From positions 168,886,200 through 168,950,199 of the forward strand of contig OX352774.1 in NCBI GenBank assembly GCA_947095535.1: 64,000 nt of DNA, written 5' to 3'. The position numbers were made by a program, and so were the translations under genes. Source of the DNA: Poecilobothrus nobilitatus. Lineage: Eukaryota; Arthropoda; Insecta; Diptera; Dolichopodidae. Below, piece after piece: positions 46,801 through 58,214 of the stretch (position 1 is the first letter of the stretch; each line of letters begins with the position of its first letter). The notes under the pieces are model-generated. The model saw nothing but the letters and a program-made list of their open reading frames with translations. It did no database searches and had not been told where the DNA came from.

Positions 46801-47235
46801 GCTTCCTACATATCGCCTTAACGCTTTCAGATAAAGTCGTGAAATTTTAAAAAAAGAAAACTCTTTTAGTTAATTTTTTTAGAATTTATTTTATACCACC
46901 TTCTGTTTAGAGCTATTAGGGCTAAAAAATTGAAAATTTCCAATATTTAAACACTTGTAACTTAGATTTTCCCAAAGTTAATCCAAAAATGTAAACTCCT
47001 ATACTATATTTTTATATGTGTTATCAACTTTTCTTAATTATATAGAATTACAGAGTATTACAGCCCCTCGAAATTGGAAAAAAGTTTAATTTTCAAATGT
47101 ATATATTTCATGTTCTTTTTAATATTTTTTCAATTTCAAAATGTCAAACAACAGGACTTTATCTTTATAAATCAATATCAAAATTGTACAAATTTTTTTG
47201 ATTTAGAATTTAAGTTTACCGTTATTTGAAATTTT
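46800..47235 (-). repeat. Diverged family A/C core fragment
   Basis: ATACCACCTTCTGTTTAGAG, TTGAAAATTTCC and AACACTTGTAACTTAG correspond to the CCCCCGTTTAGGAGC, CTGAAAATTTCC and AACACCTGTAACTT blocks of families A and C, in the same order. Neither terminus is present. Confidence 0.5.
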
Positions 47236-47249
47236 TTTCTTTGAAACAT

Positions 47250-47830
47250 CTAAAGCATTTTCAAACATTTTCTATTATCAGGTTTCTTATCACAAATATC
47301 TGCCCTAACATTAAAATTCAGATTGAAATATGCATTTATATTTAAGGGTAATAAATTTTTTAGATCCTGTCTACTAACACCTTTTTTGTAGTATAATAAT
47401 TTTATTTCATATTTATAGTTATGTCTTTTTAACATAACTACACAAATATATTTTACGTCATCTTTTGCCCTTTCGTGATTATTTTTGAAAGTTCAATTAT
47501 TTCGTCCAATACAGAATTATAACTTAAATACCTTCTTATAGCTATTTCATCCTAAATTAATACTGCTTCTTTAGAAAGAAAACTTAAATTTAAAAAGTTT
47601 GAATTGAACACACTTATTCTATTATATTTTTTTGATTAACACCTACATTTAAATTTTTAATTGGTATCCATCTATTTGAACTAATAAAAGATTTCTGCTT
47701 TTTTTTCTTAATTTTATTTTTCAATCTTTTGTTTAGTATCTTTAAATTACATATTTTTTTTTATTAACAGCTTTTTATTAACTTGGTTGGGTAAAGGATG
47801 GAATCTTAGAAGCCATTTTAAACACACTTC
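47250..47830 (-). pseudogene. P-element-like transposase relic
   Basis: Minus-strand reading, allowing two frame changes and stops, gives SFISSNRWIPIKNLNVG, then FLSKEAVLI-stop-DEIAIRRYLSYNSVLDEIIE, then HERAKDDVKYICVVMLKRHN and the open segment KKGVSRQDLKNLL, LNFNVRADICDKKPDNRKC. The order 'D-E-(M/I)-x-I-x..L-x-Y....D', then 'HN(W)K', 'KG-S-x-x-D-L' and 'NVRA-I-C-D' is the RNase-H-like core of P-superfamily (THAP9-related) transposases. The CD motif here has lost the following Gln-Gly. Assignment rests on motif recognition only. Confidence 0.6.
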
Positions 47831-48410
47831 CAGTTGAGTTAGAGACTTGAAATTTTCTTCATTAGATCAGATCCCGATGACAATACATGATTTTAAAATA
47901 ATAATATCGAAAAACATTAGAGAAATTAGCTTAATTTCAAAATTAAATTTTCATACAAAGATATAACAGAATTTTTAACAGAATTATTACAGAACCAAAA
48001 TAAAACATTTTATCTAAATTTACTAAACTCACCAATACCAATACCAATTCGTATACGTAATACATAAATGTTTTTTTTTTCTATAAAAGACTATTTTTTT
48101 TTATGTAGCCCATTGCATTGTATGTGTACATATACGTAGGTACGTACTTAAAAATATGTAATAATATGTGCTTCGAAAATATTTTTGGTTTGAAAGCGAT
48201 GAATTTGAAAGATATGAATGTGTAAAGAAATTAATGTGCCGCACTAGAGAACACAGTGTAAAGTTTAATATGCATTTACTTAAAATTTAGTTAGCAAGTA
48301 TTAAATTTAAGTTTTTTTTCATCAAATCAATTGATTTTTAGTATACATTTTTATTTATAAAAGCAATGTGTTTATTTATAATATTTATATAGATATGTGT
48401 TTTTCCTTTC

Positions 48411-48605
48411 TTAATTATAATTAAAATAGGGCTTTTCTTTCGAAACTCTTAATATATTAAAATCGCATATTATGGCCCTAACATTGATATCTAAATTGGG
48501 AGCTGCCATTAAATTAAGATCTATTAGGGAATGATGATCTGCACCACTAATTCCTTTTTCTGAAGTATAAAAACTAAGAATATATTTCCAATTATGTAAA
48601 CACAT
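48411..48605 (-). pseudogene. Second P-element-like transposase relic
   Basis: LHNWKYILSFYTSEKGISGA, then LIDLNLMAAPNLDINVRAII and CDFN. It aligns with the 47.3-kb relic over about 50 residues (shared HN-KY, Y, KG-S, D, L, LN, A, NL, NVRA, ICD) but differs at many positions, so it is a diverged copy rather than a recent duplicate. The NWK motif, lost in the other copy, is kept here. Confidence 0.6.
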
Positions 48606-48609
48606 TAAA

Positions 48610-49010
48610 CAACAAAAAGAATATATTAAAAATAAGAAATCCAGTCTTTTTTAAAAATAGTAAATAACAACAATATTTTTCTTTTCAATAACAATAATTA
48701 TGAATTAATCATAAAATATATGTTATGTACATACATACATATATGTACATATATCTACATCGTCTAGAAAAAGCAAAATAATTTTTTTTTAATTCAAGAA
48801 CATTAGCATTTAGAAGTAAGCAATTTAATATGTTCTCAATTACATACTTTTAAAACCAAAAATTTTTTTACTACATATGTATGTACAATGTATGTACAAC
48901 CATGTATGTACAACCATGTACAAAAATGGTATGCATATTTTTATGTGTGCTGTACTATTAAAAATCTGCTAACACAGTCACACCAAATTCCCAAATTCCC
49001 AACTATTATT
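48610..49010. other. AT-rich DNA with no gene seen
   Basis: TACATACATATGTACA microsatellite units around 48725-48760 and 48870-48930; otherwise featureless. Confidence 0.5.
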
Positions 49011-49193
49011 ATTTAGTTGATTTATCGATTTATTATTTTTTAATATGTAGGCAACAGTTATAAAAAAAATTTTATGTATGCATATGAATGGACGGTTAAT
49101 ATAAACGAACAAAAAAAAATTCAGAATGTTCTATAGGTTATAATTTATATTTTTTAAATAGAATGCATGTATAAATTAAACATTTAAAAAAAA

Positions 49194-51094
49194 AACGAGG
49201 AAGAGTGCAGTAGAGGAAGAGACTGTGTCAACTGTGGGATACCCGTATGAACGTAATATATCCTGTTTCTATAAAACTTGATCTTCGTTTAAAAACATTC
49301 AGATGTTTTAATACCGAACTACAGAGATATATTTAAGTAAATTGTGGAGTTGTGTGATAGCTACCCAAATCTATTGCGCCTAGTTTCGTTAAGTTCCAAG
49401 AAATGCAAAAAGCCTGAACCGGCTGCTTTAGACCAATCAAATTTTACAAAAGTTTTTGGCATCCAACTCGACACTTTTTCACTAAATTTTAGATAGCTAG
49501 CTTCAATAGACACTGAGTTATTTTCATTTAAAAAGAGAAGTTGTATGGCAACTATCCGAACCTGTCATATCATCACAACCAAATTTTACAGAAGTTGTTG
49601 CCATAAAACTCGATTATCATTTGCAAAATTTCAGATACCTAGATTGAATAGACACTGGGTTATTTCTATTTAAAGAAAGAAGTTGTATGGCAGCTACTCG
49701 AACCCGGCGGCCGAAAATGCTGGAGTTAAATAGCAAAACTAACAATTTAGTAAAAGTGACGTAAAAAAAATTGCAGCCTTACAGCTCCTTAATTTTTTCA
49801 GTTATCGTGCGGACGGACACTGAGTTATTTTCATTTAAAAAGAGAAGTTGTATGGCAGCTATCCGAACCCGTAGCACCACCACAACTAAATATTGCAGAA
49901 GTTGTTGCCATAAAACTTGATCATCATTCGCAAAATTTCAGATACCTAGATTGGATAGACACTAGGCTATTTCCATTTAAAGAAAGAAGTTGTATGGCAG
50001 CTACTCAAACCCGGCGGCCGAAAATGCTGGAGTTAAATAGTGAGTTAAATAGTGAGTAAAAAGTGACGTAAAAAAATGTCAGCCTCCTGGCTTCTTTATT
50101 TTTTGAGTTATCGTGCGGACGGACACTGAATTATTTTCATTTAAAAAGAGAAGTTGTATGGCAGCTACCCGAACCTGTTGCACCAGCACAACCAAATTTT
50201 GCAAAAGTTATTGCCATAAAACTTGATTATCATTTGCAAGATTGCAGACGCTTAGCTTCATTAAGTTCCAAGAGGTGCAAGAAGCCTGAACCGGCTGCTC
50301 TAGACGAACCAAATTTTACAAAAGTTGTTGGCCTGTAACTCGACACCTCTTTACTAAATTTCAGGTTCCTAGCTTCAATAGACACTGAGTTATTCTCATT
50401 TAAACGGATAAGTTGTATGGCAGCTACCCGAACCCGTCGCACCACCACAACCAAATTTTGCAAAAGTTGTTGCCATAAAACTTGATCATCATTTGCAAGA
50501 TTTCAGACGCCTAGCTTCATTAGGTTCCAAGAGGTGCAAGAAGCCTGAACCAGCTGCTCTAGACCAACCAAATTTTACAAAAGTTGTTGGCATGTAACTC
50601 GACACGCCTTTACTAAATTTCAGATTCCCAGCTTCAATAAACACTGAGTTATTCGCATTTAAACGGAGAAGTTGTATGGCAGCTATCCGAAACCGCCGCA
50701 CCACCACAACCAAATTTTACAGAAGTTGTTGCCATAAAACTTGATCATCATTTGCAAAATTTCAGAAACCTAGCTTAAATAGATACTGAGTTATTTCTAT
50801 ATAAAGATAGAAGTTGTATGGCAGCTACTCGAACACGCCGACCGAAAACGTTGGATTTAAATAGCAAAACTAACAATTTTGCAAAAGTGACATAAAAAAA
50901 ATTTCAGCCCCCTAGCTCCTTTATTTTTTGAGTTATCGTGCGGGCGGACGGACGGACGTACATGGCTTAATCGACTCAGAATTCGATTCTGAGCCGATCC
51001 ATACATTTGACACTATATCTAGCTCGACTCCTTTAAGATGTCACAAACGTAATGGCAAATTTATTATACCCTTGAACATAGTTCATACGGGTAT
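49194..51094 (+). mobile_element. Family B element, copy B4, both ends present
   Basis: 1901 bp from AACGAGGAAGAGTGCAG to the hairpin TACCCTTGAACATAGTTC...ACGGGTAT. The subterminal inverted repeat ATACCCGTATGAAC (49239-49252) is matched exactly by 51081-51094. The core contains ~260-bp tandem units plus extra copies of the GTGCGGACGGACACTGA junction. The GTCCGTCC block is at 50940-50960 (reversed). Flanks are array sequence: CATTTAAAAAAA before, AAAAGAAATACTTAGCG after; uninterrupted units read CATTT, an A-run, then GAAATACTTAGCG. Confidence 0.88.
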
Positions 51095-51163
51095 AAAAAG
51101 AAATACTTAGCGTACCTAAATAACAGAAAACAAAAAAAAAGGAAAATGTAATTCTGGAAGAAA

Positions 51164-51929
51164 AACGAGGAAGAGTGCAGTAAGGTAGACTGTGTCAACT
51201 CTGGGATACCCATATGAACGTAATATATCCTGTTTCTATAAAACTTGATCATCTTTTAAAAACATTCAGATGTTTTAGTACCGAACTACAGAGATATATT
51301 TATGTAAATTGTGGAGTTGTATGACAGGTACCCGAATCTATTGCGCCTAGCTTCATTAAGTTCCAAGAAATGCAAGAAGCCTGAACCGGCTGCTTTAGAC
51401 CAATCAAATTTTACAAAAGTTTTTGGCATGCAACTCGACACTTTTTCACTAAATTTCAGATAGCTAGCTTCAATAGACACTGAGTTATTTTCATTTAAAA
51501 AGAGAAATAGTATGGCAACTTTCCGAACCTGCCATATCATCATAACCAAATTTTACAGAAGTTGTTGCCATAAAACTGGATCATCATTTGCAAAATTTCA
51601 GATACCTAAATTGAATAGACACTGATTTATTTCTATATAAAGATAGAAGTTGTATGGCAGCTACTCGATCCCGCCGACCAAAAATGTTGGATTTAAATAG
51701 CAAAACTAACAATTTTGCAAAAGTGACATAAAAAAAATTTCAGCCTCCTAGCTCCTTTATTTTTTGAGTATCGTGCGGACGGACGGAAGGACGTGCATGG
51801 CTTAATCGACTCAGAATTCAATTCTGAGCCGATCCATACCTTTGACACTATATCTAGCTCGACTCCTTTAAGGTGTCACAAACGTAATGGCAAATTTATG
51901 GTACCCTTGAACATAGTTCATACGGGTAT
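51164..51929 (+). mobile_element. Family B element, copy B5, short form
   Basis: 766 bp with the same two ends as B4 but only about one core unit, a minimal version of the family. Left subterminal repeat ATACCCATATGAAC has one mismatch to the right one. Flanks read GGAAGAAA and AATAAAAACGAATAG; two uninterrupted array units read GGAAGAAAAATAAAAACGAA, so the insertion added no target duplication. Confidence 0.9.
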
Positions 51930-53719
51930 AATAAAAACGAATAGAAATAAAAGAGAACAAAAATGTTACTTTGATTGTTTTTAAATTTTTTTAAAATCTA
52001 TTTCTTATGTATATATTGTGCACATCTGATATTTACCTACATAACAGATAGAAAAAAAAAAATAATAAAATGTTATGATTTAAAAAGAAAGAAACATACG
52101 TTTGATGTTTCCGTACATAACAGATAAAAAAAAAAAATATTAATATGTTATGTTATGAAAAGAAAGAAAAAACAAGGCAGTGTATGAATCAAAGTTTTTA
52201 AAGGGTCGCATTTTTAAGTGCAAATAAAGAACATTATAAAATTGCAATATTTTTATTTAAATTTTGAATTTAGCTATGCAACGTTTTCTTAATTTTTTAA
52301 AAATTTTGTTGCATTATGATATAATGCAACACTGAGAAGTTCAGCTCATAATATAGATACATATGTAAATGAAAGAATATATGGCTATTTATGTATGTAG
52401 TTATAGATTTATTATTTTTTAATATGTAGGCAACAGTTATATTTATATGAATGGACTGTAACGTTAACGAAAACAAAAAATTTTATGTACGCATGTGAAT
52501 GGACGGTAAATATAAACGAACAAAAAAAAATTCAGAATGTTCTATAGGTTATAATTTATATTTTTTAAATATAATGCGTGTATAAATTAAACATTTAAAA
52601 AAAAAAAAAGAAATTCTTAGCATACCTAAATAACAGAAAACAAAAAAAAGGAAAATGTAATACTGGAAGAAAAATAAAAACGAATAGAAAAAAAGAGAAC
52701 AAAAAATGTTACTTTGATTGTTTTTAAATATTTTTAAAGTCTATTTCTTATGTTTGTATTGTGCACATCTGATATTTACCCACGTAACAGATAGAAACAA
52801 AGAACTATTAAAATGTTATGATTTTAAAAGAAAGAAACATACGTTTGATATTTCCGTACATAACAGATAAAAAAAAAAAATATTAAAATGTTATGTTATG
52901 AAAAGAAAGAAAAAACAAGGCAGTGTATGAATCAAAGTTTTTAAAGGGTCGCATTTTAAGTGGAAATAAAGAACATTATAAAATTGCAATATTTTTATTT
53001 AAATTTTGAATTTAGCTATGCAACGTTTTCTTAATTTTTTAAAAATTTTGCCGCATTATGATATAATGCAACACTGAGAAGTTCAGCTCATAATATAGAT
53101 ACATATGTATATGAATGAATATATGGCTATTTATGTATGTAGTTATAGATTTATTATTTTTTAATATGTAGGCAACAGTTACATTTATATGAATGGACGG
53201 TAAACATAAACGAACAAAAAAATTTTATGTATGTATATGAATGGACGGTTAATATAAACGAACAAAAAAAAATTCAGAATGTTGTATAGGTTATAATTTA
53301 TATTTTTTAAATAGAATGCATGTATAAATAAAACATTTAAAAAAAAAAAAAAGAAATACTTAGCGTACCTAAATAACAGAAAACAAAAAAAAAAGGAAAA
53401 TGTAATACTGGAAGAAAAATAAAAACGAATAGAAAAAAAATACAACAAAAAATGTTACTTTGATTATTTTTAAATATTTTTAAAGGCTATTTCTTATGTA
53501 TATGTGCACATTTGATATTTACACACATAACAGATAGAAAAAAAGAAATATTAAAATGTCATGCTTTAAAGAAAGAAAAAACAAGGCAGTATATAAATCA
53601 AAGTTTTCAAAGGGTCGCATTTTTAAGTGGAAATAAAGAACATTATAAAATTGCAATATTTTTATTTAAATTTTGAATTTAGCTATGCAACGTTTTCTTA
53701 ATTTTTAAATATTTTGCCA

Positions 53720-54280
53720 CAATAAATTAATAATAAAAAATTCAATATATTCTATTTTACAACAGGTAATAATATAGACACAGACTTTAAAACTATATAT
53801 AATTTCACAGACTTTAAAACTTATATATACTTATATTTATATATATATTTGACATATTGAAATAAACTTTTTCAAAGAAATCTCGATTGTAACAATATAA
53901 ATAGAAAATTACAGAAAAATTTGCTATTAAAAATTTATTTTCTACCTTTTAGTTCAAAAAAGCTGTTTTTTTAAAAATTTTTTTTATTTATTTTATTTAA
54001 ACTAAGATATTCGCTTTTAGAGACGAGGAATGTTTTTTTAAATAAAATGTTTCTCTTTGTTGGAACTATATGCCATTTTTGCAAAAAACTAGTGGCAGGA
54101 AAAATATTACAGATGTTGACCGATAACTGTTAATAGGTACATAATTATATATATTGGTTTTCAGACGAACACATTTTTGCAGCAAATTCTAAAGTATTGA
54201 AATTTTGTACTTGTTGAAATTGTTCCATATTTTTTTCGTTGTCATTATTTTTAATAAAAACAAAGTGAGAATTTATTTTT
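53720..54280. other. AT-rich DNA with no gene seen
   Basis: No repeat family or coding motif recognised. Confidence 0.45.
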
Positions 54281-54843
54281 TTTTTTTCCTAAGAGAGGTG
54301 GGAATCTTCCAAAGATACCAAGAATTTCCCCCTTGGTAGTGTCAGATTCTTACTGACTAAACCCACTTCCCTCTTTAGCCAATATAATGGGATGAAACCC
54401 TTACCTGCGAACGCAGTATATTGGCTAGGGAGTAGGGATAGGACAGGATAGGGAATGGATACGGAAACATTGAATTGGAAGTGGGACTGTAAGGAAGCAA
54501 TGAATCCGTCTATTATTATTACTATTTTGCTAACAGTGACTATAGTCGTTACAACAGTTACAAGATGTAGTAGTATATAACACCTTACTACATGAGGTAA
54601 TTATTGAAGGCAACCACCACTGTCACTGTAGCGGCTATTATTATTGGTTTCAGTATTCTTTTTAATATTATTATTATTTTACTACAGAGTCAGCGCCATC
54701 AGTGGATTACAACTTGCAGCAGTATATAACACCTTACTTGCATGATATAACCAAAGATAGCTCCACTGTAGCAGCTATTATTATTATTACTATTATTATT
54801 ATTATTATTATTACTATTATTATTATTATTATTATTATTATTA
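54280..54843 (-). mobile_element. Composite SINE body with (AAT)n, head missing
   Basis: A T-run then CCTAAGAGAGGTGGGAATC, the reverse complement of the 3' end of the composite SINE at 33.5 kb. It continues colinearly through both body subunits (CACTGTCACTGTAGCGGC; CTCCACTGTAGCAGCTA) to an (ATT)n tract at 54775-54843. The tRNA head is absent, consistent with 5' truncation in the microsatellite. Confidence 0.8.
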
Positions 54844-54844
54844 T

Positions 54845-56570
54845 CATAAAGTAACTATATACATAGAGAACTTACGTAGAAGAAAAATCGTAGTCAATTT
54901 CATTGATTTGAAATCACCCCAAGATCGTATTTGGGGATATTTGGTAAAAAGATGACCGTATTTTTGGTATACTATTAGAACATAAGAACATAAGAAAAAC
55001 AAAACAAAAAAATATTTTTTCATTCATTCATTTTCTTCGAACTGATTTTTTTACATATAAACATACATATAAACATACATATTTATCTATGCATCAGAAA
55101 CAAATGTTCTTATAATTTTTTTAAAATGTAATTTTATAGATCTCTACACAACACATGGACAATATTTGAGGGCCGGCATACATATAATTTTATTATAATA
55201 TTGCAAGTGTATGTAAATTGTAACGGAGATCTATTTGTTTTTATTTTTTTCTTTTTTGTTTAGAAGAATATTTTTTCTAAAAATTGAAAAATATTTTTGG
55301 ATGGAATATTGAAATTCTCTAAAATATTGGTATTAACCTTTGTGGACCCACAAAGGTATAGTAAGTTAAGATCAAATTTACTGAATGTATAATTACATAT
55401 ATTAAGGCTGGTTTTCATTAGACCGATATATCCACGAAAATGTTAGAGCATAGGCAGAACATACAAAAATGCTATGTGTTTCAAAGAGGTTAAGCTAAAA
55501 AAATATCCATGAAACATTTGAAAGTATCCATAAATATCCACGAATTAGATATGTATGCAAAAATTGTACCTATATCTTACAGAAAAATTTCTACTACCAT
55601 GGCATTTAAATTTTGAAGTGTCAAAAAATAAACAAATGTTCAAATTTTATTTTTTAGTGAGAAACTATATTAAAATGACTATATTATCGGTACAAAAATA
55701 TTATTAATAAACTATGTATATAATTTTTAACAACTTTATAAATAAAAAATTTTAAATTTTTAACTAAATATGAATATAAACATTAATAAATTAGGTTTTG
55801 TACAATTTTAACTGTCAAAGTGTTGCTGTAATATTTTTTAATTATATAATTTTTTTCTCCCTCTTTCCCACTGGTAGTGCACTATATTTTTATCTTTCTA
55901 AAGTTGCGATAATATCCATGAAATTTCTCATGAAAACCCTTTATGACTATAGATAGATATGTAATTCTTTCTAGATAGCAGAATTTTTAAAAGTATTTTT
56001 TGATATTGCATAAGTTAGCTACATATAATTAGTCATATTAAAAAAGAAAATTTTAAAATTTTAAAAATTGAGAAGGTATTTTTGAAAAACAAAAACATTC
56101 GGCACAAAGGGGTTAAACAACTTACCATATCTTTTCAAAACAAAATTAAATTAAAAAGAAACAACTACATGAACAATAAAAAAGTTATTTAATACACGAT
56201 ATTTATAACAACGTCTTTACACTTACAAGCCGGAACATTTAACGAAAACTTTGAAAAAAAGGGTTATTTGTGTACAAAATAAATTGTGTGTTCCGATCCG
56301 GCTTGTACGATATTTAGGCGTTTTTCATAAAATATTTTAAAATTTTTTATGAATATTTTTTTTTGTAACTGATGTTACATATATATGATGATACATAAAT
56401 ATCTATACAGATATTCCTCTCATAACATTTTAAAATTTAGAATATAATATTATTATATTATTAGAATATTATATTTTTAGAATATAAAATATAGAATACA
56501 GATATTCGTCTTGTAACACTTTTAGAAATTATTAAAAAAATTTGAGAAGTTTGTTCGATATTGGTATTAT
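54845..56570. other. AT-rich DNA with two short inverted repeats, no gene seen
   Basis: ACCTTTGTGG ac CCACAAAGGT at 55336-55357 is a 10-bp-arm palindrome. ACAAGCCGGAACA (56226 on) pairs with TGTTCCGATCCGGCTTGT (to about 56307) apart from a 5-base interruption. No coding motif between. Confidence 0.5.
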
Positions 56571-56574
56571 AATA

Positions 56575-57060
56575 CGGACAATTACTTATCATGTGACCAA
56601 GCTTTAGCCAAAGTTTTTTCGTTGCTAGAAATAAGACCTCATAAACCATTTTGTATTTATGATAATAAAACATTTTTTGCTTATTCGATCTTCCCCATCT
56701 AATTAAATCTCTTAGAAATACATTAATGGATTCCGATTTAAAAATCTCAGATGATATTATAAGCTTTAAATTTCCGATAGTATTATGGCAAGTTCAAATA
56801 AATTGAAAAACTAAGATGTGTACCAAATTAACTAGATAATATATTAATCCGCATACTTTTGAAAAAATTAGAGTTAAATTAGCAACACAAATATTTAGTA
56901 GAACAGTGAGTGCCGCTATTAGAACAATAATTGAAATATCTGGTTTTAAAAGTATTACTAAAGAAGTTGCAAAATTATATTATATTCTAATAATAAATAT
57001 CGATCTGATATAAAACTAAATAGCTTGTAGTTTGAATTTTTAAAATATTGTAAGATTGAC
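56575..57060 (+). pseudogene. P-element-like transposase relic, central-to-C-terminal part
   Basis: Plus-strand frames give CDQALAKVFSLLEIRPHKPF, then CIYDNKTFFAY and a PI-stop, LIKSLRNTLMDSDLKISDD after a one-base shift, DIISFKFPIVLW, then RCVPKLT, YINPHTFEKIRVKLATQIFS and RTVSAAIRTII. The order CDQ, then 'P(Y/F)..YD.K', 'HLIKS-RN', 'W..L', 'PKLT..HI.P..F.KM.VKLA.Q.(L/F)S..VA..I' is that of P-superfamily transposases, including the catalytic CD. This part is downstream of that preserved in the 47-48-kb relics. The minus-strand open frame 56461-56673 is antisense noise. Confidence 0.65.
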
Positions 57061-57099
57061 TAAAAAGAAAAAAATATATTTTAGAGGAAATGAAAATAA

Positions 57100-57455
57100 C
57101 TTTAAATTTATAGGTATATACACATTTTTTCATATTTTATACTTTTACAATAATAATTCTACCTATAGTACCTATATAGTTGGGTTATGAAAACAAAAAA
57201 ATTATTGATAAAAATTCTATGATCTATGAAAATGAAAAGAATCCAGGTTTTTTCTTTTTTTAAGAAGTCGAAAAAGTTATATGAAGAAATACATACATAT
57301 ATACAAATGTACATCCGTAAATCAAATAACATACAAACAAAAGAAAAAGAAAAACTAAAATAAAAATAAACTAAAATACGATCAAGTTGATTTTAAGAAA
57401 TTAAAAAAAATTGTCTAACTTTTTTCTTCCATGTGAATACTCTATGTATAAAGTT
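57100..57455. other. AT-rich DNA with no gene seen
   Basis: TACATA-type microsatellite near 57290-57315; nothing else recognised. Confidence 0.45.
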
Positions 57456-57459
57456 AATT

Positions 57460-57526
57460 TATGTTATTATACTATTATTATTATTGTTATTATTACTATT
57501 ATTATTATTGTTATTATTATTATTAC

Positions 57527-57563
<37 letters not shown>

Positions 57564-57715
57564 ATTATTATTCTTAATTATACGATATGCATTATTACGA
57601 TATAAAAGTACTACATATTTTTTATTATGACCTGACCGGGGTTTGACCCTTCGATTGAAAGGTTGGCGACTTAACCACTGCGCCATGAGTCAGATAATAA
57701 CCCCTTCTGTTAATT
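57460..57715 (-). mobile_element. tRNA-derived SINE, family S1, with (AAT)n
   Basis: Minus strand: ATTATCTGACTCATGGCGCA, GTGGTTAAGTCGCCAACC, AAGGGTCAAACCCCGGTCAG, TAGTACTTTTATATCGTAAT, then about 100 bp of AAT repeats (57470-57565 on the plus strand as ATT). The dimeric body seen at 33 kb is absent. The long Asn, Leu and Ile open frames here come from the microsatellite. Confidence 0.8.
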
Positions 57716-58214
57716 TTCTTGTTCCCAAAGATGCTGTCTCAAAATGGCCTTGGCACACTCTTAATTTGTTTTTTTTTATATTTTTAAAACTCACTTTACA
57801 TTTGAAGTCCCAGATTTCCAATAGATTTTCGTCCTTAGGGACCCTGTAAAACGTACCATTAAAAGATCTTCTATTTCTATTACATACATATCAGTATCAG
57901 TACATGTAAAAGAAATAGATACATGCAAAAAAGACAAAAGTAATGCAAAAAAGAAAAGAATATGTATTTGTACACTACATACATAGTGAATGAATTGGTA
58001 TAAAGACCAAATTTATTAAGAAATACCCAGAAATTCTAATTCCATTATTAGCTAAATTCATTAACATTTCATTTTAAACGTGAACTTTTACGGAAAGCTT
58101 AAACATTTAAATAATAATCCCTATATTTAATAGCGGCTGCATAACAGAAAGAACAAACGATCGTCCTATTTCAATTTTAAATGCATTCTCCAAAGTTTTT
58201 GAAATTATTATTAA
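57716..58214. other. Unassigned spacer
   Basis: Mixed-composition DNA. Around 58130-58210, CGATCGTCCTATTTCAATTT...AAATGCATTCTCCAAAGTTT resembles a LINE RT motif (RPISILNAFSKVFE-like) on the plus strand, cut off by the family A insertion at 58215, but it is too short to claim. Confidence 0.35.

Larger units (their letters stand above)
49020..53720 (+). repeat. ~0.74-kb tandem array (about 2.7 units) with two family B insertions
   Basis: The block ATGTAGGCAACAGTT lies at 49045, 52424 and 53166. The last interval is 742 bp. The first is 3379 bp, and after removing elements B4 (1901 bp) and B5 (766 bp) it falls to about 712 bp. Each unit has AATGGACGGTTAATATAAAC, AGAATGTTCTATAGGTTATA, an A-run, CTTAGCGTACCTAAATAACAG, two ACATAACAGATA blocks, CAAGGCAGTGTATGAATC and TTGAATTTAGCTATGCAACG. 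The third unit is incomplete. No coding potential. Confidence 0.88.

Noticed and set aside
57411..57686. Three overlapping frames of poly-Leu, poly-Ile and poly-Asn
   Set aside because: All derive from the (ATT)n tract of an S1 SINE.
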